This document shows positions 10,307 through 22,169 of a stretch of DNA of 64,000 nt, piece by piece (position 1 is the first letter of the stretch; each line of letters begins with the position of its first letter). The notes below the pieces were generated by a model, which saw nothing but the letters and a program-made list of their open reading frames with translations, ran no database searches and was not told the origin of the DNA. The stretch comes from Rhizodiscina lignyota (lineage: Eukaryota > Ascomycota > Dothideomycetes > Aulographales > Rhizodiscinaceae): positions 1-64,000 of the forward strand of contig ML978129.1 of NCBI GenBank assembly GCA_010015805.1, written 5' to 3'. The translations under genes and the position numbers were made by a program.

Positions 10307-13300
10307 TCAATCCAAAGTGATGACCTCAGTCTGCCTGCTGTATGTTCCGCCACCACTACCGGACAGCTCGGCCGGCGCAGGCACTGGAACGGCAGCAGTC
10401 TCATTCTCCACCACACCCTCATTCCGCACCACATCATCAAGCTTCAGCAGTGCATCTTCTATACCGCCACGGATATCAGCCATGATGCAAGTTCTCAATC
10501 CTCTCCAACCCACCCCCCTCATCAGCCATAACCGCTGCAGCGCGTCCGCCAGCGCCGGACTCTTCTGCGGCCTCGACGCCTGCTGATCCTGGCCCTGCTG
10601 GCCCTGCGCGCGTATCGGTGGCAAATGCGGCTCTTCGATCATCCACACGAATTGATCCCGCACACGCCGTGTTCGTATGTCTAGGGTGAGGGCCTTGCTG
10701 CGGTACGCGACGCGGTACCACTCGGGGTTGCGGGCGTGGAAAGCGACGCCAGTCTGTTTGCCAGGCTCGGTGCGCAGTTCGCGCGCTTCGATGGTGTCGA
10801 GGACGCGGACGAGTGGGAGGCTGACACTCAGGAAGGGCACGAAGAATTCGAAGGGGAAATTGGGATTGGATGTTGTGGTGCGGTTGAGGTTGCGGGTAAG
10901 GAGTGCTTCGATGCGGCGGTGTGGATTGGTTGGGGGGAAGTTGACGCGGATGGCTTGGTTGTCGTTTGAAGTGCTACTGAAGGTGATCTCGGCTGTCAGG
11001 GTTGTCGAGTCTGCGGCGTCGGTCGCTGCGGGATATGTGAATTTGATCTTTGCGAGGTTGATGCTGTCGATCTGGAGCTTGTGCTTCACTAACGCCGCCG
11101 CACAGCTCCGAGTGCGCTGCAGAGATAAGAGACGTGCGGTAAGCGACTCTGTACAGCATTGTCCGAATGGCGCATCTAGCAAAAGCGCAAACCGTCCGTC
11201 CCTTTGGACAATGACATCTCTATCTTGTACGCCCGTGAAGGTCTCTGAGAGTTGTTTAAGGGTCTTTAACTGACCGCGCACATGATATGTGACGGTATTA
11301 GTGCGCTGTGAGTACTTGTAGATGGAAAGGCGGAGGATATTATAGGCAAAGTTGGCAGACTTTGTATTTCGTTCCGCAGCGGCGAGGAGTTTATCGGTGT
11401 TGATGAGCAGTGTGAATTTCGATCGGGAAGTGGATTGGGATAGCGCAGCATTCTCAGTCTCAGTAGTGAGGTGTTCGTTGGCTTCAAGAGAATGAGGAAC
11501 TTTGAGCTCCTTGAGCTCCCTCTCTGTGGCAGAAATTGAGACAAGCGCAATTGCAAGTCTCTCGATTCTCCGAAGTGGCTCGAGAGAGTGGGGGTCATTT
11601 CCGCGTTGATGCAATTGCGCCTCAATGGGCCGTACGGATCGGATTGACTCGCCAAGAGATGGGTCGGCACTGAACTGATGAGCATGTGGGTGAGGGAAAA
11701 CGAGGCAAAAAATACTTACAGCTCCACAATCCACCACGACTCGCCGCCCAGACTGACTGTAGCGGCTATTGCCCAGGGAGATGGTCCCCAGCTCTGTCCA
11801 CGGAAAAATGACATGGTGATTACTTCCTGTCCAAACGCAGCCGCCGCACGCTCGATTCTCAGATTCTTCAAGACTCGCCAGCCGCAGTACTGTGCTTGAC
11901 GTTCCGTGTGATCTTGCATTTCTCTCGCAAGATATCGGGAAACTGAAGGGACAAGCTGTGTTTCGGGATGCTGCTGGTTGTTCAAGTCTATCTCTGCTCG
12001 AGTCGATAGAGCCGAAGGTGGTTGGAGTACTATTCGGCCAGCCGTAGGCTCAATCGTTAGGACAGCTGGCTCCCGCTGCCCATTGACTTGCATCATCAGC
12101 GAGCAATCGGCAGGTTCACTCTCCGAAACATTTGCTTGCAAAAGTCGGAAGCCATGTCCACCAGGAGATGCCGGTAGTCCGCTTCTGACCAAGTCCATGA
12201 TGATAACCACGTGTCGTGCAATGATCTGCTTCAAGATTCGCTCCATGGACAGGTCCGTCCAATCAAATTTGATGTCGACATCGGCCACCTCTGATCCACC
12301 GCGAAACCACCGTAATTGCAGTCTTGGTGGCGGACGTCCTCTCCATGTTGCTTTATCGTCCTTGGCTCTTCCACTAGCAATACCAATCTCTATCCAGTTC
12401 TTGCCAACCTTTGAACCAGTCCAGTATTGTACAATCAACGATCTTTTAATTGTCTCGACCCTAATCGAATTGGACCAAACGCCTCTCGTGAGCTCTCTAG
12501 CCTGCCGCCGGAGGGTATTGATCTTGTGTGTAAGTGTGAAATCATGAAGGAATTCGTAACAACTGCTCAAGCCTGATGTGCCAAGGAGTTCGTTGGCCCT
12601 ATCTTCCAGCACTTGCCGTAGTTGACTCTGCGGGATCTCGACCGCTGGGGAAAAGAGGAATCGAATATCTAGAAAGAAGAAGCGCGCGGCAGGATCTTCG
12701 TCTACTATGAAAACGTCAAATTCGAACTCGGAAGGTATTCTGAACGTTGCTCGTCCATTGGCAACGTCCCATTGCTTGAGCTGTCTCGGGAGTTCTTCGT
12801 GGAGGTTGATGCGTATTGATAAGAGCGCGTTGATGTTTCTCAGCGTCTCCTGCATCTGTTGAGGTGTTAAAGGGTTCGGGGGGATGTATCCTAACTGCTT
12901 CAGATTTAGCAAGTGCTTCACTGAGAACTTGGCCCTAGAATACTCACGTCAGGTATCCACGACGCAGTGCCAGAAGACAAGGCTTCAAGGGCAGTCCGGA
13001 TATCTGGATTCGGTTGCTTGAACCAGTGTAAATCGATCTTCAACTGTCCGAGCAGGGAACCAACATTCTCAAACTCAAATGCCCTTTGATCGAGCCATGC
13101 CTTGACTTTGACGAGCTGCTTGACATCATCCGCTCTTTTGCTCCACTGCAAGATAACCAGTAGTTTGATAAACTTTTCGCGATGCTTGTTGGCGAAATCC
13201 AGAATGGTCCTCTTTTTCTCCGCACTGATAACTTGCGCGTCCCCAGACACTGGACTAACGGCGGATGCGCCATTGACTCCGTTGGATTGTAACCTGCCCT

Positions 13301-13649
13301 GCAAGTCTGCCATTTTACCGATAACATCGTTCAAGTCGTTGAAGCATTCCTGGCTCACTCGTTCAATTAGCTTGGAGAGTGGGGAGAACGACGATGCTAT
13401 GGCGTTGAGCAGCTCCTCAGGAAGGTCTCCCAATTCCGGAGGTGACGATGCGCCATTGACCATTGGCACGTCCACGCCTTGATTCAGCTTCGGCAAAGAG
13501 TGATCGCCATTCGTGAGGCGATTGCTGGCGCCCTTCTGAATGACCTGCATGCTGTCGGCGCGCTGGTTTGAGAATAATGTCGGAGCATGGTCGTGCGGGA
13601 TGCCATTGCTCAAGTGCTCAGCGTCGGTCATGATGAGTCGTCCCGGCAT
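10307..13649 (-). CDS. MED14: Mediator complex subunit 14 (Rgr1)
   Basis: Three exons, 12948-13649, 11720-12894 and 10307-11669 (1,079 aa from the ATG at 13649; a GTG at 13658 only extends the frame). Introns are 53 and 50 nt. The first removes sequence between WIPD and LGYIPPNPLTPQQM, and the second joins WWIVEL to ADPSLGES. The N-terminal LPEELLNAIASSFSPLSKLI stretch and the QWDVANGRATFRIPSEFEFD block are MED14 hallmarks. MED14 is the backbone linking head, middle and tail of Mediator and is essential for RNA polymerase II transcription in yeast. Acts in the nucleus. Length matches other Pezizomycotina orthologues. An ATG 10 codons downstream of 13649 is an alternative start. Confidence 0.94.
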
Positions 13650-14698
13650 ATCCTTCACGCTCCCACTCTCTACTGCTGCTGGTGTACTGCCCTGCCCTCC
13701 TCTCGCCGGCGCCTTGTCCCCCTCAACTCCCGCGCCTCCAGCGTAGCTGTCGTCTGACGACTGTATGGTGCTGCGTTCTCAGTGATTCGTTGCTGGGTGC
13801 GGCGATGAGGGTGATTCGGCGCGATCGCAATCGATTCTCTTCGTCGCTGTGGCTCTCCGGCGTGGGTCAGAGTTGGTGGAGAGCGGTGATGCGCAGATTC
13901 AGTGGAAGTGTTTCCAGACCATGAGCCGAAGCGGGTCCCCTGCTCCTATGAGGCCATGGCGCTGTGATTGCTGGGTGTGTCGCAAAGTTTGTGAGTAGGC
14001 GTGAATAGGGCGGCGCGGCGCTACCGGTGTGCGCGCAACGTGTCACGCGTAGCGTGAGGAAGGGAGTGTTTGGTAGTGGTGGTGTTCGGCTTTCGAGCTG
14101 CGGGAAGACGGGGAGTTGGCAGCGCGCGGCGAGAGCAGGCAGCGCAGTGAGGTTCGAGATGGCCGCCTTCTTGGCGCCCACCACGTGCGTCCGAAAGCAG
14201 ACATGCGCCCGGCGGAAGAGGCCTGCGCAGAGCAGAGAACAAAGAAAACGCGCCACGAGGCCTGCCGTTTCCTTCACACACACATTGGCCACGTTCCTGC
14301 AGAACAGCACAATGGACACAATGTTTCCAGAAATACATCCATTGTCCTGCAGAGAGCATTGCGGTTGGGGGCGTTCCGCTAAGCCTATTCGGGGCGCCTT
14401 GCTGTATCACCTTCACGGCGGCAGACGCCAATTTGGATTCGTAGAAAGAGCATGGATACATATAGCGGAGGAGCAATCTAACTACGCTCACACACTCGTT
14501 AACGTCCATTCAAGCTCAGCAGCGAACGCGTGGAGTAGCTTAAGGGAAAGATGTATCCAGCTTCTTTGGAGTGCATATGATTTGGCCGCAGGGGAGGCTG
14601 TAACGCTTATGGAGAAACAGCGCTTGCTCTTCAGGATAAGTTAGACAATGTCTGAAAGTTTAGTTCTACGTTCTTTCGACTGTCTACACCCTAGTTGT
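13650..14698. other. Intergenic, no gene seen
   Basis: Upstream of MED14 and downstream of the GT31-like gene. GC-rich near MED14. Overlapping open frames on both strands show no domain. Confidence 0.5.
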
Positions 14699-15706
14699 TC
14701 AGTGTCCTGAAAGCTTGCCAACGTCGATCGGCGTCTTCTGTCCATATTCATCGTACAGCGCCGCAACTTTCATATACACACTGTCCTTCTTCAGCTTATG
14801 CGGATTGATCGCACCCGGTCCAACTGGATGAACCCATTTCGTAAGGTCGTCATTCTCACCCGCAACGACGTCCTCTTCCGTTCCTTTAGCCGGCCCCCAG
14901 TCAAACGCTTCCTGATTCTCAAGTCGCACAATATCGTACCCCTCTCCGGCTTCATACAGGAGACGTGCATGGATGCGGTCCTCATGGTCATCGGTGATGA
15001 AGTTCGCGTCATGCAGCTTGGCCACTAGCTCCACGAGATCCCAAGTCAGGGTGTAGAACTGGCCCCCGGGCCAACGGTAGCCTGTCTCCCATAGACTTTG
15101 ATCATTGACATCGGAGTTGACCAGTTGGCGTGCGATGAATGTTCGCTCGGCATCCCAGAGCGGTATGAGAAAGGTCTGGATGAAGTTCGGCACATCGATC
15201 CAGGAGTCGTCATCGGTTTTGCTGACGAATTTGAACTGTTGGCCCTCGCGAATAAGCCTCTTGTACAGCTCAACTGATTTGATGGTCTTGTTTGGTCCCG
15301 GCTCCTCCACCAAATGCTCGTGGACGATGATGTCGCCGTACGTCGCGTTCTCGTGCTCGATCAGAGGCCAGTATACATTAGTTGGATTGTTGAGAACGAA
15401 AATTGTCTTGATTCCGTAGTCTTTGTATAGTGTGTGCCAGGTTGTACGGATCATGTTCCTCCTTCTCTGTTCTTTGGCCATGCTCATGGTCGCGATGAGC
15501 CAGAACGGCTTCGCAGCTCGCTCATAGGGCATGAGGCCATCATATTCGAATCGATAGATGAAGGATAGAAGCAGGAAGAAAAGGCCTACAGCGGCTACAA
15601 CCCGTAAGAGAGGTTTCAGCGCCGGCATCGTAAAGTCGTTGAGCGGTGCGCGCAGCGGTGGATATTGCTGCAACCGTCGCGAAATCTCCTCTCGCCATCG
15701 ACCCAT
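14699..15706 (-). CDS. GT31-like beta-1,3-glycosyltransferase, type II membrane protein
   Basis: Single exon, 335 aa, ATG at 15706. A short basic N-terminal tail is followed by one membrane segment at about residues 33-50, giving type II Golgi topology. The family signature RRRNMIRTTW is at residues 81-90, and a DDD metal/UDP-sugar motif lies at 165-167 in FVSKTDDDSW. This pattern matches the galactosyltransferase family GT31, which transfers Gal or GlcNAc in beta-1,3 linkage. The donor and acceptor cannot be told from the sequence. It stands head-to-head with another membrane glycosyltransferase 730 bp away, so the two may act on the same glycan; this is inference. Confidence 0.84.
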   Translation of the reverse strand: MGRWREEISRRLQQYPPLRAPLNDFTMPALKPLLRVVAAVGLFFLLLSFIYRFEYDGLMPYERAAKPFWLIATMSMAKEQRRRNMIRTTWHTLYKDYGIKTIFVLNNPTNVYWPLIEHENATYGDIIVHEHLVEEPGPNKTIKSVELYKRLIREGQQFKFVSKTDDDSWIDVPNFIQTFLIPLWDAERTFIARQLVNSDVNDQSLWETGYRWPGGQFYTLTWDLVELVAKLHDANFITDDHEDRIHARLLYEAGEGYDIVRLENQEAFDWGPAKGTEEDVVAGENDDLTKWVHPVGPGAINPHKLKKDSVYMKVAALYDEYGQKTPIDVGKLSGH

Positions 15707-16436
15707 TGTGTACCAAGTTAAGGGGGAGTACCTGTTAGATTAGAAAATGATGTCCAAAAACAAGGTATTTGCGGAATTTGCATCCTTGCTACAGAAATGT
15801 AGGCAGCGACCCCGATTCTCACTTTAAGCAAAAGCGAATGGGCGAAGGAGCACTGTAGTATCCCAGGGGGGTACATTTGGGTGGGGTTGTACCGAATTTT
15901 GGGTGGAATAGGTCCCTAAGACTAGTTGAGCTCTGGGTGGCACTCCTCTGTCCCTTTCGGGACACCAGCTGCTTCCGTAAAATAAGATAGAGTGAGGCCA
16001 ATGACCCTTCCACTTTTGCAAAGAAGGTCAACCTATTCGTAATTACCAATTACCGCTTACCCAACTTCTAGGTTACTGAACAGTTAACCATCAGATGAAG
16101 GGAAATGAGGAAGAGGGGGAGGCGCGGTAGATGTCGCCCGAAATCAAAGAAAAGCCTGGCGTTTGCTGGGTGCCACTTCCGCTTCCAAAGCACAAGCCAA
16201 CGTTGCGACTCCTCTCAACTAAATGGTGTTAATGAGCTCAACAACCGCGATGGAGAAGGATAAAATATGTACTCCCTTAAATGGGCATTGCGACCGACCC
16301 CGGCAACGGGAGCGTTCTCAGGTGAGATGGCAGCCACGGAATGTCACCACAAGAAAGGCATTAAGAATCTCGGCCGGCCCGTGGATGATAAGCTCACCAA
16401 GTATAAGACGAGACGCGAAAGAGCAAGAGTATTGGC
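15707..16436. other. Divergent intergenic region between two glycosyltransferases
   Basis: No supported gene. Contains G- and T-rich patches around 15860-15900. Likely holds both promoters. Confidence 0.5.
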
Positions 16437-17742
16437 ATGAGTGACATTCCACAGCACCTTATTTCTGATGATTCCACATTCACTTCTTCTCTCCTTTTGC
16501 AGCCTACGTCAAAGGCCGCTGGCAGCATACGGAAAATGTTACTGCAAAATTATCGATTCCGCCTAACTCTCCTTATCCCGCTTGTCGTCCTGATAGTTCT
16601 GCTTTGTCTTGTATTCAACTCTCGCGAGCACTGGCAATTGCGATCCTCCTACGTGCCGTAAGTCTTCACTGTGTTATGACGCACTCCAATACTGACAGTC
16701 CAACAGGACTACTTTCTTTACTTCAGCGGTTGACGAGCCAAAAATCAAGGACTTTGGAGACGAGATACGCCATTTGTTTGCTCCCGTCCTCCATGACTAC
16801 ACCTCGCCGTTGATACTTGACGATGGGAAAATATACCGAATCGATGACGACCCGATCTGGACCAAACCTTTCGGAAAGCGGCTCTGCATCGTCGACGTCG
16901 ACACGCGATCGATGAACAAGACAAACGAACCCTGGAACACCGCTGGGGCATTCAACTGGCACAACATCGAGACCTCAGCAGGGGTTCTAAATCACTATTT
17001 GTACTGTACGACAAGATGCGACCTGACATAATGCATGTAACCACCTGCTAATGGCACTGTAGCCAAGATCCACGGTTACGACTACAAGTTCATACACACC
17101 ACCCCATATCCCGACCGCGATACTCCCTGGTCGCGCATCCCAGCTCTCTCATCCCTCCTCAAAGAGTATGACTTGGTTGTTTCCGTCGACATCGATGTCA
17201 TCTTTCCACAGCTCCACATCCCTTATGAATGGCTCCTCAACATTTGGGGCGTTACCGCGGATACTGCCATTGCACTACCTACCGAACCCTTCATGAAAGG
17301 CTGGAATGGGAGCAAAGACCGCAAAGGTCGCCGGAACGACAATGCAGGATTCATGACTCTACAGAAGGTCCCAAGAGTACAAGAAATGCTGAAGAAGTGG
17401 GTGGATTGCCCAGTCAAGAGGAAAGCTTGCGCGCATTTCAAGCACCGATGGCCTGCTGAGCAGGGTGCGTTCAACGAATTCATCCGCTACGAATACTGGG
17501 ACATAATAAGAGAGATTCCATGCGATGACGCACTTGGGTATCCGGGAATGAACAGCAACTGTCACGGTAGATTGGTCAGCCACTACACGTTGGCCAAAAA
17601 GCATGTAAAGGAAGCGGCGCAGACGGCGTTGGCGTACGGTGTCATGCAGCAGCTGCAGCTTGACCTGCAGAGTCGCACTTCGGAGCTGAAAATCGAGAGG
17701 TTGAAGTTCGGCTTGGATGCGGAGCCCGAACCGACATCATAG
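16437..17742 (+). CDS. Type II membrane glycosyltransferase, GT34-like
   Basis: Three exons, 16437-16657, 16707-17005 and 17063-17742 (399 aa); introns 49 and 57 nt. One membrane segment spans about residues 40-60 after a cytoplasmic tail. The luminal part has the order seen in GMA12/MNN10-type (GT34) enzymes: NHYLY, then KIHGYDYKFIHT, then PWSRIPALSSLL, then a DxD motif as VDIDVIF, and later a GFMTLQ patch. GT34 enzymes add galactose or mannose to Golgi glycans using UDP-Gal or GDP-Man. The DID in place of the usual DAD and several changes around it mean a related but unnamed family is possible. Frame continuity across both introns is exact. Confidence 0.8.
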
Positions 17743-18298
17743 CACTGTACATATAGCGATATCCAGGCGTCTGGTTGTCCATAGAGCGGAGGACAGACTC
17801 AGGTTTGGCTGTCCATGCGATATCCGAGATCCAGTTTGACCACAAGTCTCATGCAAGCAGTACATCGAGTGGAACGCAGCCAATGTGATACATCGGCGCA
17901 GCAACTCCGACACCAAGACCGAGCACTTTCCCCAACCAAGAGCAGCTAGTGCGGCAATAATGCAATAATAATTAAGCGATAAAAGTAGCTCCCGTCCCGC
18001 TCGACTGATTCGGCAGCTGCAGCACGCTGTTACAGGCGCCGCGACGCAGAAGATGGTGTGGAGGGTTCGCTCTTGAACTAGATAGCGGACGCCTCCTGCT
18101 TTCCTGATAGATCATCGCAGGGCCTCACGCTCCTGAGTAATGGCCTTCCCTCCTCTTCCCGTCCTTGTATAGTCCTCTCCTTCTCAAATACGTCCCCTCG
18201 TAAAGCCTCCGAACGCTGGCCTGAGCCCACGCCCCAGAAGGAGCTTAGATCGCGACCAGCCAATCGCGTGCGGCCACCAGCACAGCTGACCGCGCTTA
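17743..18298. other. Intergenic, no gene seen
   Basis: Between two tandem plus-strand genes. No conserved frame; presumably the ATG22 promoter. Confidence 0.5.
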
Positions 18299-20375
18299 AT
18301 GGTCCCTCGGAATGCGCTCCAACCACCGCCTGCATCATGGACCGCACGACAGCGAAACGGCGAGCGCGACGATTCTACGCACTCGAAGCGTTCACATCAG
18401 CACTCGACGCAGTCGAACGAAGCGGATGACGAGCGGAGCAGCTTCTCCTTCCGCTCAGACATGGGTCCGAATGCAGGGCGCGGCGGCCCGCAGTATGAAG
18501 GCGAGGACACGCGGTTGACGAGCAAGAAGGAGCTGAGCGGATTTTATATGTATGGATGGGCTGCTGAGGTAGGGAGCTTCCTCTATTTGGTGTTGGAGCT
18601 GGCAGCTAACTGGGAACGCAGGTCTTCGTAGTATGTGGAATGGGTTGGTCGTCCCATCGCAGAGCTTCAACAGCTTCAACAGCTTCGCCCGCTGACATCC
18701 GACCTCAGGCTCCTTCATACCCATTACCCTCGAACAGCTAGCACGAGAGCGCGGCGTTCTACAGAATGACCACAGCAGACCTTGTAGCGCGAGCTTCCAA
18801 GTGCCCGAGCCACCGTTCAACACATCACAAAGCTATATGCCAACGGCGAAGGATGCGGAACAATGCGTCGTATATGTGCTTGGAGCAGAGATCAACACGG
18901 CGAGCTTCGCCATGTATACATTCTCGATCAGTGTGCTAATCCAGACGCTTCTGATCCTGTCCATGTCCGCGGCCGCAGACCACGGGAGGTATCGAAAGAC
19001 TCTCCTCGTGATATTTGCGTTCATTGGATCCATTACCACGATGCTCTTCCTCCCAGTCGTCCCGAAGGTATTCCTTCTGGGCGCCTTGTTCGCCATCATT
19101 GCAAATACCTGCTTTGGCGCATCATTCGTCCTGCTGAATTCTTTCCTACCACTTCTCGTCCGATACCATCCAGATATCCAATACCCTAGCCCAGCAAGCT
19201 CTGGCGAACCGCAGCTTATCGAAGGAGACGAAGAGTCTAGTGCCGACCCCACTACCGCGCTTCTTCCTTCCTCTGATGCAGATGGCACGCCTACAAGCAA
19301 CTCCCGAAGAGCCACGATTTCCCAAGAGCTCCGCCTATCGACCAAAATCTCCGCAAATGGCATTGGAATCGGCTATATCGCCGCAATAATCGTGCAAGTC
19401 CTCGCCATCGTAATCGTCCTCGCCCTCAAATCGTCCTCAACTTTCTCCCTCCGCCTCGTTCTCTTCGTCATCGGCGCGTGGTGGTTCGCTTTCACCATCC
19501 CCGCCGCGTTCTGGTTACGTCCTCGGCCCGGCCCGCCACTAAAGTTCGCCGGAGACGAAGGCAAGACGCGCACGTGCATGGCATATCTATCGTACAGCTG
19601 GAAGAGCTTGGGGAAGACGATCATGCACGCGCGCAGCTTGAAGGACGTCCTACTCTTTCTCGGCGCGTGGTTCATGATAAGCGATAGTATTGCCACGGTG
19701 TCCGGTACGGCGATCCTTTTCGCGAAAACTTCGCTGCGCATGGAGCCAGCCGCGCTCGCGCTCATCAACGTCATCGCCACGACCTCGGGCGTCGTGGGTG
19801 CGTTCACCTGGTCCCGCGTCTCGGTGATTATGGGCCTGAAGCCATCGCAAACGATCCTCGCATGTATTTGCTTATTCGAAATAATTCCAATCTACGGTCT
19901 GCTCGGCTACATCCCCGCCGTGCAGCGCTGGGGCGTTCTCGGCCTGCAACAGCAGTGGGAGATGTACCCCCTCGGCGCGGTCTACGGCTTCGTTTTGGGC
20001 GGGCTGAGTAGTTACTGCCGGAGTCTTTATGGTGAGCTCATCCCCGAGGGCTTTGAAGCGGCGTTCTATGCATTGTACGCGATTACGGATAAGGGGAGTT
20101 CCATTTTTGGGCCCGCGATTGTGGGCGCCATCACGGATGCGACGGGCGAGATTAGACCGGCATTTTGGTTCCTGGCGGTGCTCGTGGGATTGCCGTTTCC
20201 GCTCATGTGGTTTGTAAATGTGGAGAGGGGGAAGAGGGAGGGCGGGAAGTTGGCGAGGGAGTTGAGTAAAAGTACCGTTGCTGGTACAGACGGTAGTTAT
20301 GGTACTATGGATCACAGCCGTGGAGAAGTTGGAGATGAAGAAAGTGCATTGGTGGATGAGGAGGATGTACGATAG
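18299..20375 (+). CDS. ATG22: Autophagy-related protein 22, vacuolar amino-acid exporter
   Basis: Three exons, 18299-18568, 18622-18643 (only 22 nt) and 18709-20375 (652 aa). The micro-exon is supported because splicing gives [14 protein letters not shown], then FVVCGMGSFIP, then [13 protein letters not shown], which is the conserved Atg22 N-terminal block. The second donor is GTTGGT, weak but required by the motif. About eleven hydrophobic segments follow, with a long hydrophilic loop near residues 235-275 carrying Ser/Asp-rich sequence. Atg22 is a major-facilitator protein of the vacuole membrane that releases leucine and other amino acids after autophagic breakdown. The first 70 residues are disordered and basic. 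Start at 18299 is the first in-frame ATG; later ones are possible. Confidence 0.92.
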
Positions 20376-20589
20376 CATGGCAAAAACATCGACTTGTACT
20401 GGAATCTATTCTTGTTCGAACAACATTAGTATACATATACAGTGGAGAAACTACCTTAACCGTACGCCGGATCAAACACACCCTGTCAGTTGTCGGTAAA
20501 ATCGATCTCTGCTACCTTTCGTTTCACACCTCGAGTGGTCCCAGCGGCTCGATGAGGATCATTCGATGGGCCACCGGTACCTGATTGCT

Positions 20590-21150
20590 CTAATCCGGAA
20601 GAGGAAAATACTTCGTGATAAGTGCGATCCAGCTCCTCGAGCGCGCTTTTAGGATCTTTGCCACAAGCTCCCCAAGGAACAGATCAGAGCCCTTCCCTAG
20701 GAAGTGCCCCAAGCCGTCTGGAAATACTTTAGCGTAGTGCGCATCCAGTTGGTGGATCAGCCTGTTCCCTTCTTCTAATCGCCGCTTCCACTCGCTTGCC
20801 ACCTTCTGGCCAAATCTATTCCACTCCCAGACACTCCAAGTGTGGGCCGGGGTGTCCTTATTAATATCCTTCTCTTCGATATGGCTCAGAATCTCTTGGA
20901 TGTGAGCACGACGGCTGGCTTCATTCCCATCTTTCCGAAAGTGAATTTCTCTTTCTGTCGGGTCGAGGAGCCAGCGGTCAAGAGCACAGCAGTCCTTGCA
21001 ACCGCAGCCAGAGAGTGGGTATTCCAGCGTATTCTTGAGGTTATACACTGGCTTCACACCTATGTAGCGGACCGCATATGCCAAGAGTATCCTTTGCAAC
21101 ATTGTCATAGGCCAGCGACAAATGCTGAGGCATGAGATGCACTGAGAGTA
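20590..21150 (-). pseudogene. Displaced C-terminal piece of a 2OG-Fe(II) oxygenase-family gene
   Basis: Minus-strand frame of about 185 aa that starts abruptly and has no natural N-terminus. It contains LLAYAVRYIG, a GCGCKDCCALDRWLLDPTE cysteine motif and a long helical tail. These are features of the C-terminal half of large fungal proteins whose N-terminal half is a prolyl-4-hydroxylase-like 2OG oxygenase; such an N-terminal half lies 3 kb away on the same strand (24057-25587). The two pieces are therefore probably one broken host gene, with a few hundred residues missing between them. An independent short gene using a hidden 5' exon is the alternative. Confidence 0.6.
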
Positions 21151-21189
21151 GATGACGGACGTACGTGTCGCGACGCGTCGCGCTGCTAT

Positions 21190-21204
21190 CACGCTAAAAG
21201 CGCC
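21190..21204 (+). repeat. Direct repeat copy A (15-nt core)
   Basis: The core CACGCTAAAAGCGCC recurs exactly at 25898-25912 in the same orientation. In both copies an ACGCGT lies 11 nt before the core, so the repeat unit is at least 32 nt and partly diverged. The copies bracket the decayed 2OG/BTB region. Nature unknown. Confidence 0.6.
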
Positions 21205-21717
21205 AATCGACGGTTATCGTAAGCTTAATCTAAGATATATTTAGAAATGGCGAAACTCTAAGGAAGACAGTTGTGGACGGTTAAAGCTGACGCGTTATTC
21301 GTTAAAGAAGATGCTTTGGCTCTTGTAGGTAGCCTGTCCTTGGGCGACTTTCAAATGGAGCACATAGTAGCTGAGTGTCGAAGCCTCGGCAAGGTTATGC
21401 AAGAGAACTGCTCTGAAGTCTTCCTCGAGGCCTCTCGGAGGGCTACTCCACGAAGCAGGATAATGAGATGCCTATGTCGACGACCCTAGGGTATCACTTG
21501 CCCAAAATTCGAATGGACTGCCTACTTGTAGCGTTGAAGGATCGCTTATATCTGATTTTCCTGTTCCTGTTCCCGGACGACTACCTCTGTCACGTTGTTG
21601 GAGGGACTGCTCATCCGCGACGTTGGATCCACTACTGCTTCCAAAGTCACCATCCGAGCTCATCGGCATGGCCATTTTGATGGACGCGAGAGGTCTTTAC
21701 CCGCCCCTGTGATTGAT

Positions 21718-22169
21718 TCAGCCAGATTCAAGAATATATTTTGCGAAGTATTTCATGTCGAATGTCGAATAGCCGCTTAATTTCCGATCCCGCAAATATG
21801 CGAGAACTTCCTCGAATGAGTTAAATGCTATCGCACCAGTTTCAATCGCATGACAAATCGCAAGCATCACTGGGCAAATCCCAGTGTAGTTATCGGGAAC
21901 TATAAACATCCGAGTAACGATATTGTCGAGAAGATCATCTCTAGAATAGTATGTCAGTAGCATCTAGTAATATGATGTTGGAGAAAGGAAATTTGAGAAA
22001 CAAACCTTTTGCCTTTGGTAAACATTAATGTGTAAATCGCACCTAGGCGCATTTCTCCCTCTTGATTATTCATCATCCCAATCTCAATGTCTCCCCAGTG
22101 CAAGCAGTGCGATTCTGGATGGCCATGGGATACTGCGAAATCTCCAACCCGGCAACATGTAGATGTCAT
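21718..22169 (-). pseudogene. Relic resembling a DUF3435/FluG-type (tyrosine-recombinase-like) protein
   Basis: Two minus-strand pieces join across a plausible intron (GTTTGT donor, TGCTACTGAC branch, TAG acceptor) after MFTKGK to continue into DDLLDNIVTRMF. The joined reading has CRVGDFAVSHGHPESHCLHW, then GDIEIG, then RLGAIYTLMFTKGK, then a VPDNYTGICPVMLAICHAI block. The order (helical start, Trp-Asp-Ile, TKG, Cys-Pro-Val) resembles the fungal DUF3435 family, repetitive proteins distantly related to tyrosine recombinases. Upstream sequence to about 22320 still looks related but is interrupted by stops. No intact gene or element ends are visible, so it is called a relic. The family link is by eye and uncertain. 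Confidence 0.4.

Noticed and set aside
12895-12947. Very short 27-nt intron at the first MED14 junction
   Set aside because: A 53-nt intron using the same donor and a later CAG keeps frame and gives the expected LGYIPPNPLTPQQ block.
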